Origin: Leptolyngbya sp. PCC 6406
Lineage (GTDB): Bacteria; Cyanobacteriota; Cyanobacteriia; Phormidesmidales; Phormidesmidaceae
Direction: 5' to 3'
Assembly (NCBI RefSeq): GCF_000332095.2
Contig: NZ_KI913949.1
Span: 5,402,651-5,466,650, forward strand
DNA: 64,000 nucleotides
In this document: positions 41,873 through 51,301 of the stretch, piece by piece
Position numbering within the stretch: the stretch's first letter is position 1
How the letters are laid out: each line of letters opens with the position of its first letter
Notes under the pieces: model-generated
Seen by the model: the letters and a program-made list of their open reading frames with translations, nothing else
The model's database searches: none
Told to the model about the DNA's origin: nothing
Position numbers and translations under genes: made by a program

Positions 41873-42472
41873 CTAAGCCATGCGGACGGCTTGCTCAGCG
41901 GTCCAAGCGGGCGCGGGGGGCGCTTGCCGAGGATCCATCATGGGATGCTGAGGAGCCATGGGCATTTCGTCTTCCACATCGGTGGGGGTGCTCACCTGGA
42001 CGCAGTTGGGGGTAAAGAGGAAGATACTCTCGCCGATGCGCTCTTGGTGGCCATCAATGGCGTAGGTTCCCCCTGCCACGAAATCAACAGCCCGCTGGGC
42101 TTGGTCAGGGTCCATGGTGGTCAGGTTGAGGACCACAGACTTCCGTTCCCGCAGCGCTTGAATCGCTTGAGGCATCTCTTCAAAGGAGCGGGGCTCCATC
42201 ACAATTACTTCCGAGGCTCCGTTCATAGCTCCAGGCATTCCAATCACATTGCTTCCCATAGCAGTCATTCCAGTATCGGCGGTCATAATCCGGTCGCGAA
42301 CGCGACGGCGGGCGCGCGGTTCCTCCTGCTGGGGGGCCGCTACGGGCTGAGTATGCTCCTCTTGGTAGAGGTTCTGATACTCTTCGCCTTCAATCTCGTC
42401 ATACTCGTACTCGTAGTCGGCGGGGTCATTGAGACCAACGAAGTCCCGCAGCTTATTGAATAGATTGCTCAC
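41873..42472 (-). CDS. sepF: Cell division protein SepF
   Basis: A 199-residue SepF (Cdv2 in cyanobacteria), which links FtsZ filaments at the division site. The N-terminal membrane-targeting helix is [15 protein letters not shown], followed by an acidic Tyr/Glu-rich linker. The conserved C-terminal domain is [67 protein letters not shown]. It ends in a proline- and methionine-rich tail. It lies between pipY and proC. Confidence 0.96.
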   Translation of the reverse strand: MSNLFNKLRDFVGLNDPADYEYEYDEIEGEEYQNLYQEEHTQPVAAPQQEEPRARRRVRDRIMTADTGMTAMGSNVIGMPGAMNGASEVIVMEPRSFEEMPQAIQALRERKSVVLNLTTMDPDQAQRAVDFVAGGTYAIDGHQERIGESIFLFTPNCVQVSTPTDVEDEMPMAPQHPMMDPRQAPPAPAWTAEQAVRMA

Positions 42473-42953
42473 AGCTTACACTCCAGTACAACCGTTACAC
42501 GGTGGACAGAACGCCCTAAGTTTAGAGGATGATTCTGCCATTGTGTCCTAAAAGGATAGAACCATTTTGCTCAGAGCGCGGCGAAAAAAGATGCTAATAG
42601 CCGCAATCTTGGAGCCAAGTCTCAAAACCCCATTCCCAGCATCCCGTGAACAGGGGCTTGGAAATGATGCCTTGATCAAAACGCCTATACTCTAATACAC
42701 ATCGTGGAATTTGAGTCCACAGTATACACGAAATTCCCTAAGGAGACAGGTCATTCATAATTAGTTAAAAACTTGGGGATCCCTATGGCGCTTGGATTGG
42801 GTCGGCCTAGGGTGCAAATCCGCCAGGGCAGATCACCTGAGCCCAGCTATCACCAAGAGGCGCAGATCTAATCGAGACTTCCTAATTTTGGGATTTTCGA
42901 TCGAAATTGATCAATTTCGATCAATTTCGATCGGTTTCAGCCCTGGGGAGCCC
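42473..42953. other. 480-bp intergenic region between pipY and sepF
   Basis: It must hold the sepF promoter. At 42897-42936 the words TTTCGATC and AATTGATCAA recur several times in tandem. No gene or RNA family is recognised. CTAAGGAGACAGG near 42739 looks like a ribosome site, but no convincing frame follows. Confidence 0.4.
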
Positions 42954-43670
42954 CTACCCCTGGGGCGGGCGCTCGCCGAAGAGCGTTGATCCGAGTCGGA
43001 TCATTGTGGCTCCTGCTGCGATCGCGATGGCATAGTCTCCCGACATCCCCATGGACAGGTCTCGAATCTGGATGCTATGACCTCTCTGGGCTGGTCTCTG
43101 ACCATCGCGCTGTTGATTGATGCTCTCCGCCAGATCTCGGGCCGCCGTGAAAATATCCCGAGTCGCTTCCACCGTACTGCCCTGGGGCGGTAGGGTCATC
43201 AAGCCCACTATTTTTATATGGGTGAAGTGGTTTAACTCCGGCAGCGCTGCCGTTAAGTCCGCCAGCGAAAATCCCGATTTGGGGGGATCTGGCACCATCT
43301 TCACCTGGAGACAACAGTGGGGACTGACCCCCATCTCTGCTGCTGCTTGATCCAGCTTTCGGGCCAACTTCAGACTATCTAGGGAATGAATCCAGTGAAA
43401 ATGCTGGAGCGCCTTGCGGATCTTGTTGGTTTGTAGGTGGCCAATCAGGTGCCAGGTAATGTCAGCGAGATCCTGAAGTTGAGCCTGCTTTTCCATTGCC
43501 TCTTGCAGGCGACTTTCGCCAAAATCTCGCACCCCCGCATCGTAGGCTGCCCGCACCACCGTCGCAGGTTGGGTTTTTGTGACGGCAATCAGGCGGGTCG
43601 TTGCCGGAAGTTGGGCTTGAATCGTTGCAATCCGCTGGGCAATACTCTCAGGGGATAGGGAAACCGTCAT
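42954..43670 (-). CDS. pipY: PLP-binding homeostasis protein PipY (YggS/PROSC family)
   Basis: A 238-residue single-domain PLP-binding protein involved in vitamin B6 and amino-acid homeostasis. PLP lysine K32 is in RLIAVTKTQP, then FGESRLQEAMEK, WHLIGHLQTNKIRK, IHSLDSLKLA, GLMTLPP and LSMGMSGDYAIAIAAGATMIRLGSTLFG, all in the expected order. It overlaps pipX by 4 nt, and the two are known as a coupled pair in cyanobacteria. A 35-bp palindrome (43074-43108) is inserted in frame, read as DGQRPAQRGHSI before IRDLSMGMSGD. Confidence 0.95.
   Translation of the reverse strand: MTVSLSPESIAQRIATIQAQLPATTRLIAVTKTQPATVVRAAYDAGVRDFGESRLQEAMEKQAQLQDLADITWHLIGHLQTNKIRKALQHFHWIHSLDSLKLARKLDQAAAEMGVSPHCCLQVKMVPDPPKSGFSLADLTAALPELNHFTHIKIVGLMTLPPQGSTVEATRDIFTAARDLAESINQQRDGQRPAQRGHSIQIRDLSMGMSGDYAIAIAAGATMIRLGSTLFGERPPQG
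43074..43108 (-). repeat. 35-bp palindromic repeat, copy 6
   Basis: Inside pipY; on the minus strand it reads GCGATGGTCAGAGACCAGCC. It adds about ten residues at a surface loop, in a frame different from copies 2 and 3. Confidence 0.6.
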
Positions 43671-43939
43671 TGAAACGTCTGCTTGTAGAGCTTTTGAAGG
43701 CGATCGTACTCGGTGAGGGGTCCCATGCGCCGCATCACCCGTAGGCGTCCCTCTAGCATTAGGCGCGCATCGTTGCGCCCAATGGGATCAAAGATCAGTC
43801 CCTTGGGATTTGTGGAATTAACCACGAAAAACAGTCGCTGAGCATACAAAGTTGCGAACAGTTCGCGGTTATCCTCCACCATACAGATCCTAAACAAAAG
43901 ACCAAAGGTAGGGTGGTTGAGGTAGGTTTCAGCGCTCAT
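43667..43939 (-). CDS. pipX: NtcA co-activator PipX
   Basis: A 90-residue PipX, the small cyanobacterial protein that binds either NtcA (activating nitrogen genes) or PII, depending on 2-oxoglutarate. It shows the Tudor-like N-terminal part (YLNHPTFGLLFRICMVEDNRELFATLYAQRLFFVV) and the two C-terminal helices (IGRNDARLMLEGRLRVMRRMGPLTEYDRLQKLYKQTF). Normal length. It overlaps pipY by 4 nt. Confidence 0.97.
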   Translation of the reverse strand: MSAETYLNHPTFGLLFRICMVEDNRELFATLYAQRLFFVVNSTNPKGLIFDPIGRNDARLMLEGRLRVMRRMGPLTEYDRLQKLYKQTFQ

Positions 43940-43985
43940 GCAGAGTTAATGGTCCCATTCTGTAGAACCTAGATATGCCAATACT

Positions 43986-45485
43986 CTAGGGTAAAGTGTG
44001 ACCAGGCAACCGTTTGTTCTGGGATTTTCGGGAATTCTGCGGACGTAGAGGGGACTGAGACAGCCCCAAGGCTTGCAGTTGAGCTTGGGCTTTTTGCAGT
44101 GACTCCTGCCACTCTCGCTGGGGATCGCTGTCGGCGACAATGCCCGCCCCCACTTGGCCGTAGACCGTGGCCTGGGGTGATGTGGGGTCGGCAACCCACA
44201 GTAGGGTGCGAATCAGAATGTTCAGATCTAGATGGCCGCGCCAGTCGAGATAGCCGCAGGATCCGTAGAACAGATTGCGACGCACAGGCTCCAAGGCTTC
44301 AATGATTTCCATGCAGCGCACTTTGGGGCATCCGGTAATAGTGCCACCGGGAAACAGGGCGCGGATCAGATCTACCGGGGTGTAGTGGGGATGCAGCCTG
44401 CCCACGACGTTGCTGACTAAATGCATGACGTGGCTGTAGGGTTCCAAGGCCATGAGTTCATCCACCTGGACCGTTCCCCAGGTGCAGACCCGGCCTAGGT
44501 CATTGCGCTCTAGATCTACCAGCATGATGTGTTCGGCGTTTTCCTTGATGTTGCTGAGGAGTTCCTGGGCTAGCGCTTGATCTTGCTGGGGGGAATGGCC
44601 CCGCGATCGCGTCCCCGCAATGGGTCGGGTTTCGGCACAATCGCCCCGCAGCGACACCAGTCGCTCCGGCGAGCAGCTAATCACGTCTCCCCAAGGGGTG
44701 CGCCAGTAGCTGGCAAAGGGGGAGGGGTTGATGCGCTGGAGCTGGCGATAGAGGGGCCAACTGGCGGCGGCAGTGCGGGTGGAAAATCGTAGGGAGAGAT
44801 TGGTCTGGAAGGTATCTCCAGCGTGGATAGCCGCCTTGACTTCTGCCACGGCGGCCTCGTACTGGGCCTGGGTAGACTCTAGGGTCAGCCCCTGAGCCTC
44901 TAAGGGGGCAGAATCCACCATGGGAAGGGGAGCGTTGGCTAGGGCCGCAGCTAAGGCATCCAGATCTTGAGGATGGCTGGCAGCTAGCCAAAGGGTTTGG
45001 CTGTGGTGATCGGCAATGGCAAAGCTATCGGGCTCGTACCAAAAGGCCACGGGAAAGGGGAGAGGGTCGGGATTTTTCTGGGGCAGACGCTCAATTTCCC
45101 AGGCCAAATCGTAGCCCAGCCAGCCCAGCCAGCCTCCGGCAAAAGGCTCTAGTGGCTGGGGCCAGGGGGCTCCGGTTTCATCCAATAGGGGGGCGGGGGG
45201 GCGGGGCGTTTGCCAGCGGGCGGTGAGGGTGGGCAAAATGGTCCCCAGGGCGGGGGTCCACAGCAGGGGCTGATCTCCGTGGTTCCGGGGCGGTCCTCCA
45301 CAGAGGGAGTAGCGGGCATGGCGAGCCTGGGGCAGATCTGCCGGGAGGGGATAGGGGCTCTCTAGTAAGGTGGCGATCTGCTGCCAGGGGTGAGTCCTCT
45401 GGGGATTGCCATAGAGGGCTTGAAAGATCTGAGACCCGCTCAGGCCATCTAGGGGACGCGATCGCACATACCAAGGCTGCAACAC
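43986..45485 (-). CDS. Anthranilate synthase / aminodeoxychorismate synthase component I family
   Basis: A 499-residue chorismate-utilising enzyme. The N-terminal domain has GGWLGWLGYDLAWEIERLP. The C-terminal catalytic domain has GDTFQTNLSLRF, SPERLVSLRG, the PIAGTRSRG motif, ENAEHIMLVDLERNDLGRVC and FPGGTITGCPK. PabB of E. coli has Lys in PIKGT; the Ala here is as in TrpE, so the product could be anthranilate, although many cyanobacterial PabB-like proteins are hard to assign. GTG 45485 is preferred because the longer frame overlaps the ecfT end by 67 nt. It lies immediately downstream of ecfT. Confidence 0.82.
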   Translation of the reverse strand: MLQPWYVRSRPLDGLSGSQIFQALYGNPQRTHPWQQIATLLESPYPLPADLPQARHARYSLCGGPPRNHGDQPLLWTPALGTILPTLTARWQTPRPPAPLLDETGAPWPQPLEPFAGGWLGWLGYDLAWEIERLPQKNPDPLPFPVAFWYEPDSFAIADHHSQTLWLAASHPQDLDALAAALANAPLPMVDSAPLEAQGLTLESTQAQYEAAVAEVKAAIHAGDTFQTNLSLRFSTRTAAASWPLYRQLQRINPSPFASYWRTPWGDVISCSPERLVSLRGDCAETRPIAGTRSRGHSPQQDQALAQELLSNIKENAEHIMLVDLERNDLGRVCTWGTVQVDELMALEPYSHVMHLVSNVVGRLHPHYTPVDLIRALFPGGTITGCPKVRCMEIIEALEPVRRNLFYGSCGYLDWRGHLDLNILIRTLLWVADPTSPQATVYGQVGAGIVADSDPQREWQESLQKAQAQLQALGLSQSPLRPQNSRKSQNKRLPGHTLP

Positions 45486-45487
45486 CG

Positions 45488-46414
45488 TCAGGAGTCGCCT
45501 CCCCAGACCCAGCGGGCATACCAAAAGGCCCCCAGCAGGACGATGGCGATCCAATCTGGCAGCCGCAGCCGTAGTCGATACCAGTCCACCCGATGGGTAT
45601 TGGGGGTTGTAAAGCCCCGTACTTGCATGGCTGCTGCCGTCTGCTCTGCCCGTAGCAGTAGATTTTTCAACAGTCGTTCCACCACCGCTAGCCAGACCTG
45701 GATTGAGCCCCGCAGCCCCAGCTTTTTCCAGTTAATCGCCCGCGTTTGCACCGAACGCACGAGGTTTTGCACTTCTTCTAGCACTAGGGGAATAAACCGC
45801 AGGGCCAGGGTCACGGTCAAGGCTATCTCTGTCACGGGAACCTTGAACCAGCGTAGGGGCCGCATCAACACCTCTAGGGCCACGGTGATCTCTTCGGAAA
45901 CCGTGGTGAGAAGAAACAGGTTGGTCCCGTAGATCAAGGTAAAGAAGAGGGTACTGAGGCGAATCCCCAGTTCCAAGGACTGCTGGGTGATGCGGATTGG
46001 CCCTTGGTGAAACAGGATGTAGCGGTATCCCGTGGCCGGGGGCGGATCCCAAGTTGCGATCGCAAAAGCCTCCGGTACGGGATCTACCTGGGTCAAGACG
46101 CTGGTGTGGGGTAGCCGGGGCTGGTAGTCGATAGCCAGTCCATCCGGCAGTATTAGGGTCAGTACCAACATGATGGTGCAGATGGCTAAGAGCCAGCCCA
46201 TCTGCTGCCGCCAGACCCGCAGGGGAATCCAGGCCAAAATCGTGAGACCTACCAGCAGCAGCACTAAACTGAAGCGCCAGGGGGAGTTGGCTAAGATGGG
46301 GGTGATGAGAATGCTCACCAGCCACAGCAGTTTGACCCGAGCATCCAGGCGGTGCAGCCAGGTTTCTGGCTCCTCCAGGTAGAGCCCAATGGGTAGAGTT
46401 TTCAGCAGATCCAT
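45488..46414 (-). CDS. ECF transporter T component (CbiQ/EcfT family)
   Basis: A 308-residue membrane protein. Helices are visible at LLWLVSILITPILAN, FSLVLLLVGLTILAW, MGWLLAICTIMLVLTLILP and STLFFTLIYGTNLFLLT, with a last one before the C-terminus. The two cytoplasmic coupling motifs typical of EcfT (Ala-Arg-Gly type) appear as VQTRAINW and MQVRGFTT. The T component couples two ATPases to a substrate-binding S component; neither is nearby, as often with shared ECF modules. The vitamin or metal transported is unknown. Confidence 0.9.
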   Translation of the reverse strand: MDLLKTLPIGLYLEEPETWLHRLDARVKLLWLVSILITPILANSPWRFSLVLLLVGLTILAWIPLRVWRQQMGWLLAICTIMLVLTLILPDGLAIDYQPRLPHTSVLTQVDPVPEAFAIATWDPPPATGYRYILFHQGPIRITQQSLELGIRLSTLFFTLIYGTNLFLLTTVSEEITVALEVLMRPLRWFKVPVTEIALTVTLALRFIPLVLEEVQNLVRSVQTRAINWKKLGLRGSIQVWLAVVERLLKNLLLRAEQTAAAMQVRGFTTPNTHRVDWYRLRLRLPDWIAIVLLGAFWYARWVWGGDS

Positions 46415-46438
46415 AAAAGCGCTTGTGAACTTCCCACT

Positions 46439-47758
46439 CTAGGCCAAGACAGCATCTAAACAGGCGATGAGACGGTCGCATTCCTCCAGGGTGTTGTAGT
46501 GGACCATACTGACCCGCACTACCCCGTCTTGGAGTGCCAGACCCAGATCTTCAATCAGCCGCACAGCGTAGAAATCACCATAACGGATGCCAATGTGGTG
46601 TGGATCGATGCGGGGGGGAATGGCAGCACTTGTGCGGCCTGCCACCACAAAGGAGATGGTGGGTACCCGGTGGTCGGGATGGGCGTCGGGACAGCCAATG
46701 ATGGCCACAGCAGGGTGCTGCCGGAGGTAGGTCAAGAGACGATCTCCCAAGGCAGTCTCGTGATCGCGGATGAGGGCAAAGGCTTGGCGCAATTGAGTGC
46801 CTGGATCCTGAGTTGTGAGATCGGAAGTGGTGAGATCGGAAGTTGTGAGATCGGACGCTGGGGGCTCCGGGACAGCCCCATCTAGCCCACCTCCATGATG
46901 GGCTGCCAATGCCGTCAAATAATCCAGAATCCCGAGGCTACCGTAGGCCAGTTCAAAGTTGACATTCCCTGGTTGAAACTTGTAGGGCACCGAGGTGATG
47001 AAGTAATGGTTGAAGCCCGGTAACGCCTCTAGGAGTTCTCGCCTGCCGTAGAGGAGGGCTTGGTGGGGACCATAGGTTTTGTAGAGGCTAAAGGCGTAGA
47101 AATCTACGTCTAAGGCTTGGACATCCACGCGGCGGTGGGGGGCATAGGCCACCCCGTCCACGCAGATCAGGCTGCCGTTATGGTGGGCTAAATCTGCGAT
47201 CGCGCGAATTGGATTAATCGTTCCCAGCACATTGGAGACATGGGTTACCGCCACCAGCCGGGTGCGGGGGGTGAGCAAGTCCGCCAGATCCGCCAGATCT
47301 AGGGTGAGGGTCTCGGGATTGAGGGTCCACACCTTCACCGTGATGCCCAACCCCTGCCAATCGACCCAGGGACTAATGTTGGCTTCGTGGTCACAGTTGG
47401 TGACGACGACCTCATCCCCCGGCTGGAGCGTTTGCCCCAGACAATGGGCCAAGATCCGGAATAGGGCGGAGGTACTAGAACCCAGCACCACGGTTTGGGG
47501 ATCGGGGGCATTGATCAAGGTGGCGAGGCCCTGGTGAGCAGCGGCTACCCGCTCAGTGGCGGTTTGGGAAACACCGTAGGATGCCCCCAATTGCACATTG
47601 GACCCATAGAGAAAATCGGTGATGCGATCCCCCACGGGCCGTGCGACCTGGGATCCCCCCGCATTGTCAAAAAAGGTCCAGTCCCCTGCTAGGGCGGGGA
47701 ACTGCTGGCGCACATAGTCGAGGTCGAGGCGCACTGTGGGCGGGGCGACAAAGGCCAT
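46439..47758 (-). CDS. Cysteine-desulfurase-like aminotransferase class V
   Basis: A 439-residue PLP enzyme of the cysteine desulfurase-like group. It has FDNAGGSQVARPV, GSSTSALFRILAH, NCDHEANISPW, HVSNVLGTINPI, CVDGVAYAPHRRVDVQALDVDFYAFSLYKTYGPH (PLP lysine) and a C-terminal YNTLEECDRLI. The group differs from SufS/IscS and its substrate is uncertain. A linker has TTSDL repeated three times from a 15-bp DNA repeat (46811-46856). ATG 47758 matches the family start; the frame upstream is unlikely coding. EcfT follows after 24 nt. Confidence 0.88.
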   Translation of the reverse strand: MAFVAPPTVRLDLDYVRQQFPALAGDWTFFDNAGGSQVARPVGDRITDFLYGSNVQLGASYGVSQTATERVAAAHQGLATLINAPDPQTVVLGSSTSALFRILAHCLGQTLQPGDEVVVTNCDHEANISPWVDWQGLGITVKVWTLNPETLTLDLADLADLLTPRTRLVAVTHVSNVLGTINPIRAIADLAHHNGSLICVDGVAYAPHRRVDVQALDVDFYAFSLYKTYGPHQALLYGRRELLEALPGFNHYFITSVPYKFQPGNVNFELAYGSLGILDYLTALAAHHGGGLDGAVPEPPASDLTTSDLTTSDLTTQDPGTQLRQAFALIRDHETALGDRLLTYLRQHPAVAIIGCPDAHPDHRVPTISFVVAGRTSAAIPPRIDPHHIGIRYGDFYAVRLIEDLGLALQDGVVRVSMVHYNTLEECDRLIACLDAVLA

Positions 47759-47831
47759 GGCAAGTCTCTGAAAAGGCACTGCTCTATTAAACTGCTTGTG
47801 AGCACCCGCAGGATCTCCTGAGGCTGCTCCC

Positions 47832-48077
47832 TCAAGATTCCCGAGGGTTGGCACTGTCGTTGAGGGACCAGCGATAGTCTACGGTGAGGTGGACTCGACG
47901 ACACTCTTCTTCGAGTTGGCGCTGCTGGGAGAGGGCTTTGCGAAGAATGATGATCAATTCGCTCACCTGCGATCGCAGGTGAGGATCACCATAGGCTACG
48001 GGCAAGGTTTGCCGCTCTAGCAACTGCATCAGCAATTCGTAGTGAATGTGGGACGGCAGCGGAATCGGCTTTTCCAT
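47832..48077 (-). CDS. DUF5340 family small protein
   Basis: An 81-residue protein: PIPLPSHIHYELLMQLLERQTLPVAYGDPHLRSQVSELIIILRKALSQQRQLEEECRR. This fits the short cyanobacteria-specific DUF5340 family (PLPSxIHYELLLQLLERQT). Function is unknown. It lies 73 nt upstream of the desulfurase-like gene on the same strand. Confidence 0.75.
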   Translation of the reverse strand: MEKPIPLPSHIHYELLMQLLERQTLPVAYGDPHLRSQVSELIIILRKALSQQRQLEEECRRVHLTVDYRWSLNDSANPRES

Positions 48078-48129
48078 AACACTCTGTAGACTATTCCCTT
48101 TAAGAAATCACCCTTTGGGCGGGGCCAAA

Positions 48130-48318
48130 GATATCCCTGTGGCTGGTTTACGCTTTGGGCTCTGCTTAGATCCGGGATTGGGATTGAGCTGGAACCCTTT
48201 AAGAGTATTCCCTCTAAACAACCATTCCCTGGGTTGGTCAAAAGGTTGGGTCCTGACGGGCTTACGCTTTGGGCTCTGCTTAGATCCGGCACCGGGATTT
48301 AGCTAGAGCACTCTAACC
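48130..48318 (+). repeat. Two tandem intergenic repeats (gcttacgctttgggctctgc)
   Basis: Two related units of about 110 bp each contain GTTTACGCTTTGGGCTCTGC or CTTACGCTTTGGGCTCTGC, followed by TTAGATCCGG and a GGGATT(T/G)AGCT core. The ends match the elements at 301-334 and 40986-41013. The gap between DUF5340 and trpC holds nothing else. Confidence 0.6.
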
Positions 48319-48369
48319 CCGGTCCAGCTAACCCACTGAACCGGGGTAACCCGTTTTACAGGTCTTTAA

Positions 48370-49251
48370 TCAACCATAGAGCTGGGCAATGGCGGCCACT
48401 AAATCTTCTTCGCGCATCAGGGCTTCCCCCACCAGCACCGCTTCGGCCCCCGCAGCGACAACTTGGCGGCAGTCTTCAGCGCTATGGATACCCGACTCGC
48501 TCACAACCAGGAGATGCCGATCTTGAATCTGCGATCGCCGTTGGGCCAGTAGATCTGCCGTGGTCTTCAGCGTGGTTTCAAAGGTTTCCAGATTGCGGTT
48601 GTTAATGCCGATGAGCTGTACCGAGTCCAAGGCCAGCACCCGATCCAGTTCCGCCAGCGTATGGACCTCCACCAACACCCGCATTCCCAAAGCCTGGGCG
48701 ATGCGGACAAAGTAGTTGAGGTCGTTGTCCCCTAGTATCGCCGCAATGAGCAGCACTGCGTCGGCTCCCTTCACCCGCGCCAGGTACATCTGGTAGGGGT
48801 AAATGATGAACTCCTTGCACAGCAGAGGCAAATCCACCGCCTCCCGCACCTGGGCCAAATAGTCAAAACTGCCCTGGAAGAATTGCTCATCCGTCAGTAC
48901 CGAGAGACAGTTCGCCCCGCCCTCAGCATAGGTGCGGGCGATGGCAACGGGATCAAAGTCCTCACGAATCACACCCCGACTGGGGGAAGCCTTCTTCACC
49001 TCTGCAATTAGAGCAGGACTGCGATCGCTCTGGCGCAGCGCCGCCAAAAAATCCCGAGGGGGCGGGGCAGAGAGCACCTGCTTCTGAAGATCTTGCAGAG
49101 AAACCTTCTCCCGCAGTCGCTCGACCTCCTGTTCCTTAGACCAGACGATGCGCTCTAGAATATTGCGGGGCTCCTCTCCCGGCACTCGGACTCGATAGGT
49201 GAGGTTCTGCACAGACACATCTGGATTGGGGGAACGGCGACGAATCTCCAT
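48370..49251 (-). CDS. trpC: Indole-3-glycerol-phosphate synthase
   Basis: A 293-residue TrpC, the fourth step of tryptophan synthesis. It shows the cyanobacterial N-terminal extension ([21 protein letters not shown]) and [16 protein letters not shown]. The catalytic TIM-barrel motifs are [82 protein letters not shown] and AVLVGEALM. The ATG at 49251 has AGGAG just upstream. It lies 7 nt after lpdA on the same strand, so the two are probably cotranscribed. Confidence 0.97.
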   Translation of the reverse strand: MEIRRRSPNPDVSVQNLTYRVRVPGEEPRNILERIVWSKEQEVERLREKVSLQDLQKQVLSAPPPRDFLAALRQSDRSPALIAEVKKASPSRGVIREDFDPVAIARTYAEGGANCLSVLTDEQFFQGSFDYLAQVREAVDLPLLCKEFIIYPYQMYLARVKGADAVLLIAAILGDNDLNYFVRIAQALGMRVLVEVHTLAELDRVLALDSVQLIGINNRNLETFETTLKTTADLLAQRRSQIQDRHLLVVSESGIHSAEDCRQVVAAGAEAVLVGEALMREEDLVAAIAQLYG

Positions 49252-49258
49252 GGAACTC

Positions 49259-50710
49259 CTAGGCTTGTACAACGGCGCGCTTGAATGCCTCATCCAACAC
49301 CTCAGAGAGGGTGGGATGGGTGTGGACGCAGTAGGACAATTCTGTGACGGAATGGCCCTGTGCGATCGCATTTGCCGCCTCTTGAATCAGGTCCGAGGCA
49401 TGAAGCCCCAGAATATGGGCTCCCAGAATTTCCCCCGTATCTTGGCGATAGATTACCTTGGCTAAACCATCCGACTCGCCCTCCGCCAGAGCCTTGGAGT
49501 TGCCCTTGAAATAGGTTTTCACCGTGGCAATGGCGAACCCCTCCTGCTCCGCCAGTTCCTTAGCAGCGGGCTCCGTCAACCCCACAAAACTCACCTCCGG
49601 GTGGGTAAAGGCGGCGGCGGGGATGCTGCGATAGTTGACCGTGCGAGCCTCACCGCAAATGTTGTCCACCGTCACGACCCCCTGAGCCGAGGCAGTGTGG
49701 GCCAGCATCATCTTGCCATTGGCGTCACCAATGGCCCACAGGTGGGGGACGGGCTGGCCATCCCGCAGCACCGCCATGTGCTCATCCACCGGCAGGAAGC
49801 CCCGGCGATCGGTTTCCACGCCGACGGACTCTAGACCCAGGTTTTTGGTGGCGGGAATGCGCCCAGTAGCAACTAGACAGGCATCCACCTCCAGGACATC
49901 CACCACTTCCTTCGTTTTGGGATCCGCCAATTCGATGACGACGGGATTCCCTGGTTTCACGGTCTTCGCAATCACCCCAGCACGGGTTTCCACATCCCGA
50001 GGGGCGATCAGCACCCGCTCCGCCACCCGCGCAATGTCGGGATCAAAGGTAGGCATAATCTTGTCCAAGGCTTCGATGATGGTGACTTCGGAGCCCAGGG
50101 CGGTATAGATGTCGCAAAATTCCAATCCAATATAGCCACTGCCGATGATCGCGACCCACTTGGGTAACCATGCCAATTTAATGGCTTCATCGCTGGTGAA
50201 AACCGTTTCACCATCAATTTCAATGCCGGGGGGAACAAAAGGGATGGAACCGGGGGCAAGGATAATGTCTTGGGCGGTGAAGGTGCGATGGTCTTCGCTC
50301 TGGCCATCGCCTTCCGCCATGGCCACGACTACTTTTTGCTCTCCAGCGAGGCGACCCCAACCTTTGATAATGTCTACCTTCAGGCGCGTCAGACTGCCGG
50401 TCAGATCCCCCTGGATTTTGTTCACTAGGTTCTTGGCATGGTCGGCGATGCCTTGGCGCTCGAAGCCTACGGAACCAAGCTGAATCCCCAGGCTATGGAG
50501 ATGGTGAGCATCCTGAAATTCCCGCACCCGCCCGGAGGCCGCCAGCAATGCCTTGGAGGGAATGCAGCCGCGATTGACACAGGTTCCCCCCATGTCTCCC
50601 GCTTCTACGATGGCGGTTTTAAGACCCCGCTTGACTGCGTGCAGTGCTGCACCATGGCCGCCTACACCGGCCCCAATAATGATTAGGTCGTAGTCAAATA
50701 CCTGACTCAC
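49259..50710 (-). CDS. lpdA: Dihydrolipoyl dehydrogenase
   Basis: A 483-residue flavoprotein, the E3 of pyruvate dehydrogenase and the glycine cleavage system. The FAD site is [17 protein letters not shown], with the redox-active disulfide in [15 protein letters not shown]. The NAD site is [13 protein letters not shown], then [16 protein letters not shown], and the C-terminal catalytic base is HTHPTLSE (His-Glu). The GTG at 50710 has GGAGAGG upstream and starts at the family position; the open frame continues 136 codons upstream through repeats and is not coding. Confidence 0.96.
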   Translation of the reverse strand: MSQVFDYDLIIIGAGVGGHGAALHAVKRGLKTAIVEAGDMGGTCVNRGCIPSKALLAASGRVREFQDAHHLHSLGIQLGSVGFERQGIADHAKNLVNKIQGDLTGSLTRLKVDIIKGWGRLAGEQKVVVAMAEGDGQSEDHRTFTAQDIILAPGSIPFVPPGIEIDGETVFTSDEAIKLAWLPKWVAIIGSGYIGLEFCDIYTALGSEVTIIEALDKIMPTFDPDIARVAERVLIAPRDVETRAGVIAKTVKPGNPVVIELADPKTKEVVDVLEVDACLVATGRIPATKNLGLESVGVETDRRGFLPVDEHMAVLRDGQPVPHLWAIGDANGKMMLAHTASAQGVVTVDNICGEARTVNYRSIPAAAFTHPEVSFVGLTEPAAKELAEQEGFAIATVKTYFKGNSKALAEGESDGLAKVIYRQDTGEILGAHILGLHASDLIQEAANAIAQGHSVTELSYCVHTHPTLSEVLDEAFKRAVVQA

Positions 50711-50820
50711 AGTCCTCTCCTCAAGCACAAGCGGATGGATTCGTCTCTCCATTCTTGTCCACAGAGGCGCTTTAGGACAACTGGGGGGGTGATGGGGTGA
50801 TGGGGTGGGGGAGGTGATAG

Positions 50821-50911
50821 GAGTTTTGAGTTTTGAGTTTTGAATTAAATATCCCGTAGGGTGCATAGCGCTAAGGCGCGGCTTCGCCCACGCGAAGCAA
50901 TGCACCGCAGA
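50821..50911 (+). repeat. Repeat cluster: ttttgag tandem and gtagggtgcat palindrome (empty site of IS110 context)
   Basis: GAGTTTTGAGTTTTGA... GAATTAAATATCCCGTAG is followed directly by the palindrome at 50856-50911 (copy of 21076-21130). The same left part precedes the IS110 element at 19764-19811. The 590-bp gap between lpdA and the ABC ATPase gene otherwise holds only short inverted words and a weak leader element; an open frame at 51088-51303 (minus) is not convincing. Confidence 0.65.
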
Positions 50912-51124
50912 GATGCCGCGCCAGATGCAGGGTTTTGGGGTAGGGGCGCGGTTTCCGCGCCCAATGCAGGATGTCGCCGTAGGGGCGGGTTTGGCTCGTG
51001 TTGGCCGGGAAATCCAGAATGGGAACCTCAAAACCCGCCCTACCCAGTTGCTAACGCTAGGGCGGAGCCTGCCCGGAGGGCATCGGTCTAGTTGCCCTTG
51101 TTGCCGGGTGACCCGCACGGGGAA

Positions 51125-51153
51125 TTGAATAAGTGGCCTGGGCCGGGAAATAG
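51125..51153 (+). promoter_or_regulatory. TTGAATAAGT leader element, copy upstream of the ABC-2 pair
   Basis: TTGAATAAGTGGCCTGGGCC and GGGAAATAGGAATAGG, 177 nt before the ABC ATPase start. It is the same block as at 3005, with the distance longer. Confidence 0.35.
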
Positions 51154-51301
51154 GAATAGGTAACGCCGGTTGAGCGCCGGGTTAGTGAAACGTTCGTCTG
51201 GCAACCGGGCTTTTGTATCCATCTCAGTAATTTCTCGCAAAACTGTGATATCAACTCCTCGCTCCACGGGTAGCCTAACCTCAATTACGTCCCCTATAGC
51301 C

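Noticed and set aside
42780..42870. Possible structured RNA or tRNA-like sequence upstream of sepF
   Set aside because: No cloverleaf or known RNA motif can be drawn.
50711..51118. 136-codon N-terminal extension of lpdA
   Set aside because: It runs through dispersed repeats; family start and ribosome site support GTG 50710.
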